Below are positions 51,420 through 62,208 of a stretch of DNA of 64,000 nucleotides, in pieces; position 1 is the first letter of the stretch; each line of letters begins with the position of its first letter. A program made the translations under genes and the position numbers. The notes beneath the pieces are model-generated. The model had not been told where the DNA came from and did no database searches. It saw nothing but the letters and a program-made list of their open reading frames with translations. Source of the DNA: Mycoplasma sp. 1654_15 (GTDB lineage Bacteria > Bacillota_I > Bacilli_A > Mycoplasmatales > Metamycoplasmataceae); assembly GCF_012516495.1 (NCBI RefSeq), contig NZ_CP051214.1, positions 806,001 through 870,000 of the forward strand, in the 5' to 3' direction.

Positions 51420-53039
51420 TTAATCTAAAGAAATTATTTGATCAAATTTAGATACAAAGTTTGAATCAAAATGATGTGTTATAAAAAGAATAGTTAAATT
51501 TTTATCTGAAAGTAAATTGGAAACAATTTTGTCGAAATTATCTTGGTCTAAATTGGATAATCCTTCATCAATAATTAAAATTTCTTTTGGTTTATACAAC
51601 GATCTAGCAAGATGAATTTTCTGGGTTTGTCCAGTTGAAAAATTATCTAAGTCACTTTCAATTGTTTTTTCAAGCTCTAAGTTTTGATAGTTGATTTTCT
51701 CTAATATTGGAAATATTTCTTCTTTTGGTTGCTGTTCTAAAAGGGTGATATTTTCTAAAGTTGATGCATTAATTAAATCTGAATTATTGTATACATAATT
51801 AATATGGTTATTTATAGAATCAGGATTTATTGTTTTTATATCATATTTGTTATTTATTAAAATTTCACCTCCAAATTTCTTCTCAATGCCTAATAAAATC
51901 CTTGAAAATGTAGACTTTCCAGACCCATTGGCTCCTTTTAGTAAATATTTTTTACCCTTTTGAATTTCTAAATTTAAATTATTAAATAAAACTCTATCTT
52001 CTAATTTATAGTTTAAATTTTTAATACTAATTAAAGAAAAAGTTTCTTCTAAGTCTTGCAATTGATATTCAGAATTTTCTACTTTAAATACAAGATCTTG
52101 TTTGAAAGATTTAATATTTCTTCAACTTGCTATTAAATTAGGAAATGAATCAAAAAGTTCTTCTATGTCAGAAAAGAAAGTATCAAAACATAGTTGTACT
52201 AAAGCTACCAAAGAAATATTTGCAAATATAATTACTTCATTATCTAAATTCTTATGAGAATCTCAAAGAGAAAATACAACTATTGATATAGTAAATAAAA
52301 AAGAAAATAATTTGCTTGTATTCTTATTTACAAAAGAAATAAAATTTGATAACTTGGAATATTTTTTCTCATATTTTAAAAGACTTTGATATCTTATATC
52401 TATAACATCTTCTAATTTATTAGTTTTATTTAATACATATAAAGTTGGTAAATTCTTTAAAAAATCACTTAAAGACGAATTAAATTCTGATTGTTTTTTC
52501 AATTTTGTTTCTAATAAAGTACTTAATTTTTTGGATAAAAATGATGTATATAAAAAGAAAATTGATAATATTAAAACAGTAACTAAACCTAATTTTCAAG
52601 AAAAGGAAAATATAATTCCTAAAGTTATTCCAATAATAGAAATAATTTTGATAATTTTGAACAATTCAGAATAAAAATTAGAAATAATAGTTTCAGCACT
52701 ATTGTTTATTTGCGAATAGTAATAACCAGGTGATTTTTCATTATAGTCTTTGAATGTTACTTTTAGTAAGAAAGACTGGAATTGCTTAAAAAGCTTCATT
52801 TTATGATGAATTAAAAAACCTTTAAAATAAGCAGTATTTATTGTGTCAAAAAATCATAAAATCAATGAAGCTAAAAAGTAAGATATACTTCAAAACAAAA
52901 GAAAAAACCAATTTTCGTTGATAATAGAATAAAAAATAAAATAAGGCGAAATAATACTAAAAACTTTAAAAGCAATAGTAAATATTACATTAATTCAGTT
53001 TCAAATAATAAATCAAAAATGTTTTGGTGGTTGGTTCAT
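51420..53039 (-). CDS. ABC exporter half-transporter A (copy 1)
   Basis: A 539-residue half-transporter: an N-terminal membrane domain with about six helices (1-300) and a C-terminal ATPase. Walker A GANGSGKST, a modified signature STGQTQK, Walker B EILIIDEGLSNLD and H-loop FITHH are visible. It starts 14 bases after the end of half-transporter B, and the two should form a heterodimeric exporter. It is strongly similar to the gene at 57536-59152 (the DEGLSNLD region is nearly identical). Peptides or lipids are the usual substrates of this class; none can be assigned here. Confidence 0.88.
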
Positions 53040-53053
53040 TGCTTTTCCTATAA

Positions 53054-54658
53054 TTAAATAATTTCATCAAATAAATGCTTAATTTCTTCTGGAATATGAT
53101 GGCTTACGATAAAGACTGTTTTATTTTTCTGAGATAAAAAATCTTTATAAATTTTTAAAACATCATCTTTATATATATTATCAAATGCTTCATCCAAACA
53201 CATAATATTTAAGTCTTGGTATTCTAATCTCGCAAGTGCAATTTTCTGTTTTTCACCTTCAGATAAAACAGAATTATTTATTTCTTTATTTAAATCTGAA
53301 AATTCTAAAATTCTATATTTATTAACCAAAAATTCTAATTTTTCTTTGTCTAAATTCTTATCTCACAAACTTATATTATTCTCTAAAGTATCTTGAAAAA
53401 TAACATTTTCGTTTGTAAGTAAAGCTATGTTTTTTCTTAAACTTTCATCTGAAATAGTTTTGTATTCTAATTTGTTGTTTATTAGTATTTGACCTTCATA
53501 ATTAGTGATTAAACCGGAAATTAATTTCAAAAGTGTGGATTTTCCTTTTCCTGAAGGTGATATTATTCCATATTTTTTAGTTGTTAAAAATTCCAGGTTT
53601 AAATCTTGAAAAACCTTTTCATCTTCATTGTACTTAAAACTTAAATTTTTAATGGAAATGCTTCTTATTTCTTCATTTAATTCTATTTTTGAAGAAGAAT
53701 TTCCTTCTTGTGAAGTAATAAAAATTTCTAAATAAGGTGTAAGGGTTTTAAAAATTAAAGTAAAAGAAAAAACTGATGAAATTGAAAAAATAAAACTGGT
53801 AGTTAAAGAAAATAAACTAATAAAAGATTCTCAAGGAAATGTTTTAGTATATGTTAGAACTGATAAAGTAATTAATGAACTAAATAAGAAAACTGAAAAA
53901 ATAATATCCAAAAAATATTGACTGTAATAAAACTGTTTAAGTAATTGAAATTCTTTTGTATATTTATCCAAAACCTGATTTTTTAAGAAGGTTTTAAAAA
54001 TTTTTCTTTTATTGAAAAAGTAAAATAGTTTGAATAAACTAAAAAATTTGATTTGTTTTTTTGCATTTAAACTTAATATTTTTTCTAATTTTTCTTGTAA
54101 TTTGTTTAAAACTGAAGAAAACTTCATTAATATAATAATAGAAATAATCAAAGCAATAGCGCAATGTAAAATAATTATTCAAATATTTACTTCTGTCAAA
54201 AACAAAAATAAAATAGTAATAGGAATATTAAAAACTGATGAAAAAAGAATAGAATAAATTATTTCATTAATTGAAAAAGCAACTGATAAATTTACATTGT
54301 ACTTAGAAATATATGAAGTTTTGTTTTCTAAAATATAATCATAAGATTCTTTTGCAATTTTATTAGTTAAAAAACTAATATTTTTTCTTTTGGTATTGTA
54401 TAAAACATTATTTGTTTTAAAAATTAATATTAATTCAATGATAAAAAACAAAACAAAAGAGACAGCTGAAATACAAATTCAAGTTATAAATTCTGGATTT
54501 TGAATTTCTACTTTGTTTTTTATAAATTTTATTAAATAAGAATATGTAAATAAATGAAGATTTAAAAAAGAATACAATAAAAACTTAAGAAAAAAAATAA
54601 AAATATTAGATGGTTTATTTAAATTAATAAAATAGCGTACAATACTAAAAAGTTTCAT
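53054..54658 (-). CDS. ABC exporter half-transporter B (copy 1)
   Basis: A 534-residue half-transporter with about six membrane helices and a C-terminal ATPase: Walker A SPSGKGKST, signature LSEGEKQK, Walker B NIMCLDEAFDNI and H-loop VSHH. The LSEGE signature and the STGQ signature of its partner suggest two unequal ATP sites. It is paralogous to the gene at 59160-60770 (the IISPSGKGKS and LSEGEKQK blocks are shared). A hairpin and a 20-codon frame lie directly upstream in the same direction. Confidence 0.88.
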
Positions 54659-54692
54659 AATTTCCTAAAAGTTTTGGTTTTATAAATAAATT

Positions 54693-54730
54693 TATATTAA
54701 AAAATAACAATTAAGTTATTTTTTAATATA
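54693..54730 (-). terminator. Hairpin between peptide 2 and the exporter operon
   Basis: TATATTAAAAAATAAC and GTTATTTTTTAATATA pair perfectly (16 bp) with loop AATTAA. It lies 26 bases after the micro-ORF stop and 35 bases before the exporter ATG. It could act as a partial terminator, giving more peptide than exporter mRNA. Confidence 0.65.
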
Positions 54731-54755
54731 GAAGTTTATAAGTATTTATATTTAA

Positions 54756-54818
54756 TTATTTTATTTTAATTGTAATTGAACCATCATCGTGCTGTGTAAT
54801 TGTAATTTTTCTTTTCAT
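54756..54818 (-). CDS. Putative 20-residue peptide 2
   Basis: A 20-codon frame, MKRKITITQHDDGSITIKIK, starts at 54818 with AAAGGAG 5 bases upstream, among the best ribosome binding sites of the region. It is polar, with alternating hydrophobic residues (ITI, SITIKIK) that would suit a beta-strand. It has no cleavable signal and no double-Gly leader. It is directly upstream of the exporter operon and separated by a hairpin. Whether it is translated is unproven; a mini-gene controlling downstream expression is an alternative. Confidence 0.45.
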   Translation of the reverse strand: MKRKITITQHDDGSITIKIK

Positions 54819-54997
54819 ATTACTCCTTTATTTTTTACTTCTGCAATTAATGTTATAACAATTTAATTTTTCATCAATAAATTTCTATTTGAAAATTTTT
54901 ATTAAATATTATTACTAAAAAAGTAATTAAATCATTAATTAACAATTGTTATTTTAGTAAAATTATAAAAATATAAAAAAATATGCAAAGGATAAAG

Positions 54998-57355
54998 ATG
55001 AAAATATTAAAATCAGAATTCAAAGTTGTAGAAAAATTCAGCACGACTTTAGGACTTAAAAATCAAACAGATGGATCTGTACCTTTATATAAAAAAGACA
55101 AAGATGGTTATCAAGCTACAAAACCTGATGGATACTATTTTTATGATGGTGTTATTTTTATTTTAGATGCTAAAAAAGAGAATGCTAAATTTCAAAATCA
55201 ATTACTTGATTATATGGAATTAGAAAAACACCAAGATATTATAGGATTTCAATATAATGGAAAAGATTTAAATGTTTATATTAGAAATGGTAAAAAAGGT
55301 AAATTTAAACTTTTGCAAGAAGAAAAAGAGCTTCAAAACCATACATATTACAAAGAAAAATACTTTAAAAATTCTAAAGAAAATAACGAAGAACTAATAA
55401 ATCAATTTGCAAAACAACTAGCAAACGCTTTTAGAGAAGCTAAAATTGATAAACAAATGACTGTTCCATTTATCGGTATAGTTATGTTAGCTTACAAATA
55501 TAGCAATACAAAAAACAGCATTGAGTTTAACAGAAATTCTACTTCTGCTTTATTAGATAGCATTAAAAAAGCTTCTATTGATCAAATTCCTGATTCAGAT
55601 AATAATACTAATTTAAAATCTAAGCTTCAAAACTTACAAAATTATTTATACAATAGCACATTTAAAACTGTTGATATTTTTGAGTTAAATAATATTGTTG
55701 AACTTATTTCAAATGTTTATAACCTTATAAATATTAGTCATAAAAATTATAAAGGTCATGACATAATGAATGCTTTTTTAAAAGTGTTTAGAAAATGAAA
55801 CTCGGCAGATGCAAAAGAAAAAGGTGAAGTATTTACTCCTGATCATATCGCGCAGTTGATGTATGATTTAATACAAGTAGATGCTTTAAATGATGTTGTT
55901 TTAGATCCTACATGTGGATCTGGTACATTTTTAACTAATGCAATGGCGAATATGTTTCAAGATGTTTATTCTTTTTTTAAAAATAAAAAATTAAGCAAAG
56001 AAAAAGAAGAACAATATTGTAATCAAGCATGTAAAGATATTAAAAGTAATAAATTAATAGGTATAGAATTAAACGAATTTAATGCTACTTTAGCTGAGAT
56101 TAACATGCTTTTACATGGAGATGGAAGTAGTAATATAATTCAAAAAGATTGTTTTAAAGAATTACCTCTTTTAAAAGATAAATATTCTAAAGTTTTAATG
56201 AATCCCCCTTTTAGTCAAAAAGAATCAGAACTTAAATTTGTTTATGCAACTCTTGAAAATTTAAAAGAAAAAGGGAAAATTGCTGCTATTGTACCTAAAT
56301 CTTCTTTAAATGGAAGAGTTAAAGAAAATGTAGAATATTTAAAAAAGATTTTTAGGATGGCTAAGGTAAGTCATATAATTTCTTTACCAAGAGATGTATT
56401 TCAACCTAATGCAGGAGTAAATACTTCAATTATTGTTCTAGAAAAATATAGCCAAGAAACGATCAAGAAAATTCAAGAATTAGCTTCAAAAAAGAAGGAA
56501 ATTGAAGAAGATACACAAAATATTTTCTTAATAGATTTTAGTGATGATGGTTTTATTTATGCTAACGAAAGAAGATATAAAACTGATAAATTTGCTTCAA
56601 AAATGAAGGAATTACAAAAAATTTTAAAAGGACAATTTTCTCCTTTACAGGCTTTAAAACATAATTTAAGATTTGATGAAGAACTTTCTTTTGAAAGATT
56701 TAATACTAATAGAACTTTTGATATTGATGAATCTGTTTTTAAAAAATATATGAAAGAAAACTTTGCAAGTAAAGTACTCTCTGGAATAGAAAATCAAGTC
56801 ATTTTAAAGAAAAAACATTTATCTAAGTACGAAAATATAAAATTTAAATTTTTTGCTGTTGATGAAATTTTAGATTTTATTTCTAAAGGAAAACAAAAGC
56901 AATCTATAGATAGAAAATTAGAAAATAAATTTGAAAAAGGGATACCAATTATAATTGCTAAAAAAGATAACAATGGAGTTGGTGGTTTACTAGAAAATCA
57001 TTTAGTAGAAGAAGTTTTTCAAGATAAATTCTGTATTATTAATGGAGGTGATGGTGGCGGAGGTAAAACTTATTATTGTGATTTTAAATTTGGTGCTACC
57101 TCTTTTGTAAATATTTGTGATTTAAAAGAAAAATATAAAAATATTTTTAATCAATTTCCTTTATCTAAATTCTATTTAGCCATCGTTATTAGTGAAAGAT
57201 TATTCAAATCTATAGGGCATGGAAGAACACAAAAAAATCAAATTCCTTCTGTTAAAATCAAATTACCAATAGATCAGAATAATCAAATTTATGCTGAATA
57301 CATGAATGACTTTATTTCTAATTTAGATTTAAAAAATGAACTTTACTATGAATAA
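54998..57355 (+). CDS. Single-polypeptide restriction-modification enzyme (type IIG/BcgI-like)
   Basis: A 785-residue enzyme combining cleavage, methylation and specificity. Residues 43-59 ([17 protein letters not shown]) form a PD-(D/E)XK nuclease motif with D50, D57 and K59. The N6-adenine methyltransferase follows with D303-PTCGSGTF (SAM site) and N402-PPF (catalytic). The C-terminal third resembles a type I S-like target recognition domain ([38 protein letters not shown]). The start at 54998 is preferred to ATG 54983 because AAAGGA lies 6 bases before it. It lies between the two exporter copies on the opposite strand. The recognition site is unknown. Confidence 0.88.
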
Positions 57356-57404
57356 ATTTGTAATATATTAATCTTAATTTTTCTTAGTTTATATTTATGA
57401 AGAA

Positions 57405-57443
57405 ACTAAAAAAGTGAAATTTATTGAATTTCACTTTTTTAGT
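57405..57443. terminator. Bidirectional terminator
   Basis: ACTAAAAAAGTGAAAT and ATTTCACTTTTTTAGT form a perfect 16-bp stem with a 7-base loop. It separates the restriction-modification gene (plus) from peptide 1 and the second exporter operon (minus). Confidence 0.85.
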
Positions 57444-57455
57444 GTCTAAATTATT

Positions 57456-57506
57456 TTAGTTTGAACGAATAACTATAATAATAGCAACGATAATTGTTTC
57501 TTGCAT
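57456..57506 (-). CDS. Putative 16-residue hydrophobic peptide 1
   Basis: A 16-codon frame, MQETIIVAIIIVIRSN, starts at 57506 with GGAGGTG 5 bases upstream, a near-perfect Shine-Dalgarno. The core IIVAIIIVI is hydrophobic, flanked by QE and RSN, like a small membrane-active or pheromone-type peptide or a type I toxin. It follows the exporter gene at 57536 by 29 bases in the same direction and is followed by a strong terminator. A 22-codon frame overlaps in another phase but lacks a ribosome binding site. Translation is unproven. Confidence 0.5.
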   Translation of the reverse strand: MQETIIVAIIIVIRSN

Positions 57507-57535
57507 TTGACACCTCCATTCTGTTATTTTTGTTA

Positions 57536-59152
57536 TTATGTATCAAGATTTATAATTTCATTGAATAAATTAATATATTTTTTCTCCAAATGGTGTGTGA
57601 TCAGTATTAGTGTTAGGTTCTTATTTTGTAGTAAATTCAATAAAATTTTATCGAAATTTTCGTTATCTAAATTAGATAATCCTTCATCAATAATTAAAAT
57701 TTCTTTTGATTCATATAATGATCTGGCAAGATGAATTTTTTGAATTTGTCCGGTTGAAAAATTTTCAGTACTTGTGTTAATTTCTTTATCTACATCTAAT
57801 TCTTCAAAATTAACATCTTTTAATATTTTATCTATATTGGTTTCTTTTTCACTATCTAATAGTGTAATGTTTTCTAACACAGTAGCATCAAAAAGATTTG
57901 CATTATTATATACATAATTAATATGTTGATTTAAAGATGTGGCAACAAGATGCTTTATATCAAATTTATTATTTATAACAATATTTCCTTCAAATTTCTT
58001 CTCAATTCCTAACAAAATTCTTGCTAATGTTGATTTTCCTGAACCATTTGAACCTTGAATTATGTATTTATTTCCTGCTACAATGTTAAAAGATAAATTA
58101 TTAAATAAAGTTCTATCAGGAAGTTTAAAGTTTAATTTTTCAATAGAAATTGAGAAAATTTTTTCTTCTAATGTTTCTAGACTTTCTTGTATGTTATCAA
58201 CTTGAAATTTATTATTATTTTTAAATAACTTTATATTTTTTCAACCTGAAATCATAGATGGATAATTGTCTAATAATTCTTTGGAGGCTGAAAAAAATTG
58301 ACTAAAAGATAACTGAACTAATATAATTAATGAAATATTTGTAATTATCATCTCGTTATCTTTATTACTGATAAAATAAAATGACCAAACTGCTATTCCA
58401 ATTGAAATAATTGTGGAAAAAAATTGACTAGAATATTCATTAAAAACTGAAATTAAATCTGAAAATAAACTAAATCTTTTTCTGGTGAGTCAATTTTGTT
58501 TGTTTTTTTCTTTGATTATAAATTCAAATTTATCATCTGAATTCAGTGTTTTTAAAGTAGGTAAAGTCAGAAGATATGTACTTAAAGAATTATTGAAATT
58601 AGAAATTGCTTGCAATTGTGTTGTTTGAAGTTTTGTCAATTTTTTTGATAACAATAAAGCAATGAAAAGGAAGAAAATAATAACCGCTAAAACAACCAAA
58701 GCTAATATATAATTAATTCAAAAGAAGACTCCTAAAGTCACTAAAATTGTTGATAATGTTTTGAAAAAAGATAATAAATTTGAAAAAAATTGAGAAACAC
58801 TTTGCTCAATTGTGTTTTCTATTTCTGAATAATAATAACCACTAGAATTTTTATTATATTGTTTATACTGTGCTTTTATCAAAAAATTTGTTATGGTTTT
58901 GATAAGTTTCATTTTATGAAATATTAAAAAACCTTTAAAATAAGCACTATTCATAAAGCTCAAAAATGTTGTTACTATTTTCGTCAAAAAGAAAAGAATT
59001 ATGATTATTCAAAATAATATTAAATTTTCATTTTGAATTGAATAAAAAATGAAATAGGGTGAAACAATTACAAAAAAATTAAAAATAACTGAAATAATTA
59101 AATATAGTCAATTTCAAAAAATAAAAAAATTATGTTTTATTGAATATTTCAT
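57536..59152 (-). CDS. ABC exporter half-transporter A' (copy 2)
   Basis: A 538-residue half-transporter, paralog of the gene at 51420-53039. Membrane domain 1-300, ATPase with Walker A GSNGSGKST, signature STGQIQK, Walker B EILIIDEGLSNLD and H-loop LITHH. It begins 7 bases after its partner B' ends. A 16-codon micro-ORF follows 29 bases downstream. Together with the other pair it indicates duplication of a two-gene module. Confidence 0.88.
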
Positions 59153-59159
59153 ATTTTCC

Positions 59160-60770
59160 TTATATTTCTATTATCTGATCAAACAATGGTTTTATTTCTT
59201 CAGAAATATGGTGACTTGCAACAAAAATTGTTTTATCAGGTCTAGAGAGTATGTCTTTATAAATTTCTATTGCATCTTCTTTAAAAATGTTATCAAGCGC
59301 TTCATCTAAGCATCAAATATTTAAATTTTTGTACTCTAATCTAGCTAAATTAACTTTTTGTTTTTCACCTTCCGATAAATTGGCTGGACTAATATTTGCA
59401 TCTATTTTTGAAAATTGATTTATTTTATACTTGTTTAATAAAAAATTTACTCTATCTAAATCTGGCTTGGTGTCTCATAAAGTTATGTTATTAAGCAAAG
59501 AATCTTCAAAAATCACATTTTCGTTTGTAACTAAAGCTATATTTTTACTTATTTCTTTAGGATTTACGTTTTTATATTCAATAGAATTATTTATTAAAAT
59601 TTCTCCTTCGTAATTAGATAATAAACCTGAAATTAGCTTCAAAAATAAAGACTTTCCTTTTCCTGAAGGAGAAATTATTGCATATTTTTGGTTTTTTTCA
59701 AAAGTAAGATTTAAATTTGAAAAAATAGGAGTTTCTTGGTTATAACTAAAGCTAAGATTCTTAAAATCAATTTTAAAAATATTTTCTTTTAAAGTAATTT
59801 TTTTAGAATTATCATCATTTGTTTTTTCAAAAATAACATTTATATATGGATTTAAAGCTTTTTCAGTTAATAAAAAAGAATATAAACTTGCCACACCAGA
59901 TAATAAGGACATGTTTAACATAAATAGCGAAATAAATTGTGAAATATCAAAAGTTTTATTATATGTAAGTACACCTAAAGTTATGAAATTACTGTAAACA
60001 AAAAAAGAAAAAACAACGTTTAGTAAAAATGATTTAAATTGAAATGATTTAAATAAATCATATTCTTGTGTATATTTTTGTAACAATTGAGATTTTAAAT
60101 ATTTTGTAAAAATATTTCTTTTGTTGAAAAAATAAAATAAATTAATTAAACCAAATAACTTAATTTCTTTGCTGGTATATTCTTGTAAAAGTAGTTGGAT
60201 TTTGCCTTGTATTTTATGAAGTAGCGGGGAATACTTGAATAATAAAAATCCACTAATAATAGAACCAACTACACAATGTAATATTAAAATTCAAGATTGT
60301 ACATTTAACGAAAACATAAATATAGTGGGGAAAATTATTGAAATTATTCCAGGGAATAAATATAAATAAATGGTGCTTGTTAATGAATTAGCAAACATTA
60401 AATTTAAATTGTAATAAGACATATATGTTTCTTTATTTTTGACTAATTCTTGATATGGTTTTTGTATAATAATTTTAGAAACTCTATCAGTATTTTTTTG
60501 ATAAATAATAAAAGTTGTTTTATTGCTTTGAAAAGTATAAAGTAATTTAAAAACAACAAAGAAAACAAAGGAAAAACAAGTGATTAAAATTCATAAAATA
60601 AAATTTGAATTATCAGATTTGTTTTGGTAATTAATAAAATCTATAATATAAGAGTAAGAAAAAATATGCAAATTTAAACATACCATATAAATTGTTTTGA
60701 TTATAAAAACCAAAAAATTATTTTTCCTGTCTTGATTTAGAATATCCAATGTGCTCTTAAATGTTTTCAT
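59160..60770 (-). CDS. ABC exporter half-transporter B' (copy 2)
   Basis: A 536-residue half-transporter, paralog of the gene at 53054-54658. The ATPase has Walker A SPSGKGKSL, signature LSEGEKQK, Walker B NIWCLDEALDNI and H-loop ASHH. A TATAAT on the minus strand at 60782-60787 lies only 12 bases before the ATG, so the transcript may be nearly leaderless; no Shine-Dalgarno is evident. It is first in the operon B'-A'-peptide 1. Confidence 0.88.
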
Positions 60771-60887
60771 AATTTTTATGAATTATAATAAAAAATTAAA
60801 AAATTTTATTTAAAAAAAAGAGAATTTTGTCAATTCAAATCAAAAAATATTTTTTTAAAAATATGTAAAAATATAGTAAAAAGTTCT

Positions 60888-60932
60888 GAGCAGATCCCCT
60901 TTTCTTAGAAAAATAGAAAAGGGGATCTGCTC
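60888..60932. repeat. Long perfect inverted repeat containing GATC
   Basis: GAGCAGATCCCCTTTTCT (60888-60905) and its exact reverse complement (60915-60932) flank a 9-base loop. It is unusually GC-rich for this genome and each arm contains a GATC. No T-run follows on either side, so it is not an ordinary terminator. It lies immediately before the decayed DpnII-like gene. It could be a recombination scar or the junction of two element ends; no transposase is present. Confidence 0.75.
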
Positions 60933-61209
60933 AATAAAGTATTTGATTTTAAATTTACTATAAAAAAGAAAGAATTTTTAGTAGAAACAAACTTTTTTAA
61001 TTCTACAGGTTCAAAGTTTAACTCTGAAATTGAAAGATTTAAAATTTTAGCTACAGAAAGTCATAAAAATAATTTTGAATTTATTTGAATAGCAGATGGA
61101 AAGGGCTTAAAAACACAGAAAGAAAAATTAAAAGGTTTTTTTTGAAAAATATAAGTTATTTAATTTGTATACATTTGAAGACTTTTTAAAATCAAAAGCT
61201 ATAAAATAG
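60933..61209 (+). pseudogene. 3' remnant of a DpnII-type (GATC) restriction endonuclease gene
   Basis: The reading frame from about 60933 gives VFDFKF...KKKEFLVETNFFNSTGSKFNSEIERFKIL and FEFIWIADGKGLKTQKEKL, matching the C-terminal half of DpnII/MboI-type endonucleases (ETNFY..GGSKLNE, WITDG.GW). A one-base insertion in the T8 run near 61140 then shifts the frame; the proper end is LFNLYTFEDFLKSKAIK to the TAG at 61207. The N-terminal half and the DpnM-type methylase genes are missing. A relic of a lost GATC-specific restriction system. Confidence 0.75.
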
Positions 61210-61371
61210 TTGTTAAAAATCAATATTTTGTTAAAATTATTGCATAACAGATATTTACTGATTCCTATGTGGGTTTTAAGCGTAATATTAAGTGCGCCAA
61301 CTTATCTGGGCTCCTTTGTTTTGAAGGAGTTTTTTATTACTTTTGCTTGTTTTTTTTGTTCTAATTTAGAC

Positions 61372-62190
61372 ATGAAAAAAGAAACAGAAAAAATATTTAT
61401 TTATTTGGATGAATCTTCTACAATTGAGCTGTATGATAAGGAATCTCAAGAAAATGTATTTATTTATGGAGGTTTTTATTGTTTGAGTGAAGAAAATTGC
61501 AAAGACATTTTAAATAAAGCTACTTCAAACAAAACTTGAATAAAAACAAAGCAAAAAGGAAAAGAAATAAAAGGTAGAGCATTGCATTTAAAAATAAAAA
61601 AAGAGTTAATTACTTTTAAAAATGCAATAGGTGTTATTGCTTTTCTTAAAATTTTATATAAGCAATTTGTTAGCTCAAACGGTAAAAATTATTTTAAATT
61701 TTTTATGATAAGTTATTTGATAAATGCTGTTATTGCAAAATTAATATCAAAAAAAATAATTCAGGAACCTATACAAATACATCTATATTTAGGTCAAAAT
61801 AAAGAAGTGGAAAAAGAAGATAATTGAAAAGAAACATTAAAATCAAAAATTTTGGGAGGATTAGAACTTCAAAAAACAAATTATTTAACTGGTGAAGTGA
61901 AAAAACCACGCACTCTTAGTTATACACCTGATATTTTTATTAAAAGTTTAGATTCAAAAACTGAAGAAAAGCTCCAATTAGCAGATGTTATTGCAAATAC
62001 ATTATATCAATCTTATAATGTCGCGAATCTTTCATGAATGAATTTTTGTTATACTAACTTTTTTAATATTCAATTTATAGGCGATGAGTTAGATGTTGGC
62101 AAACTTAAGAAACTTCAAGGACTTATTCATACTGAGTTTTTCGGACAATTTTGAAGTGTTATTGAGTGTTCAGATAATCAAAAAGAGTAG
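61372..62190 (+). CDS. DUF3800 domain protein
   Basis: A 272-residue protein. N-terminal IFIYLDESSTIELYD and VFIYGGFY match the DUF3800 opening (YLDESG, FxxGG), with KGKEIKG in the middle and LQLADVIANTLYQSYN near the end, the usual acidic C-terminal motif. DUF3800 proteins are RNase H-like predicted nucleases, often found near restriction or defence genes. ATG 61372 is chosen by homology; a longer frame to 61210 would add an unrelated hydrophobic segment. No clear Shine-Dalgarno is visible. Its stop lies inside the shared terminator. Confidence 0.7.
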
Positions 62191-62208
62191 ATAGCTTCTA
62201 CTCTTTTT
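62180..62208. terminator. Bidirectional terminator overlapping two stop codons
   Basis: AAAAAGAGTAGA and TCTACTCTTTTT form a 12-bp stem with a 5-base loop. It contains the stop codons of both the DUF3800 gene (62188-62190) and the ATPase beta gene (62198-62200). Confidence 0.8.

Noticed and set aside
57448-57519. 22-codon frame (MEVSNARNNYRCYYYSYSFKLK) overlapping peptide 1 in another phase
   Set aside because: No Shine-Dalgarno before its ATG; the GGAGGTG inside it is correctly spaced for the 16-codon frame instead.
60888-60932. IS element end or integron-like site
   Set aside because: A perfect inverted repeat is present, but no transposase, target duplication or second copy is visible in the window, so only a repeat is annotated.
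61210-61371. Upstream in-frame extension of the DUF3800 gene (54 residues, hydrophobic)
   Set aside because: The DUF3800 N-terminus begins just after the ATG at 61372; the extension has no family similarity and no better ribosome binding site.
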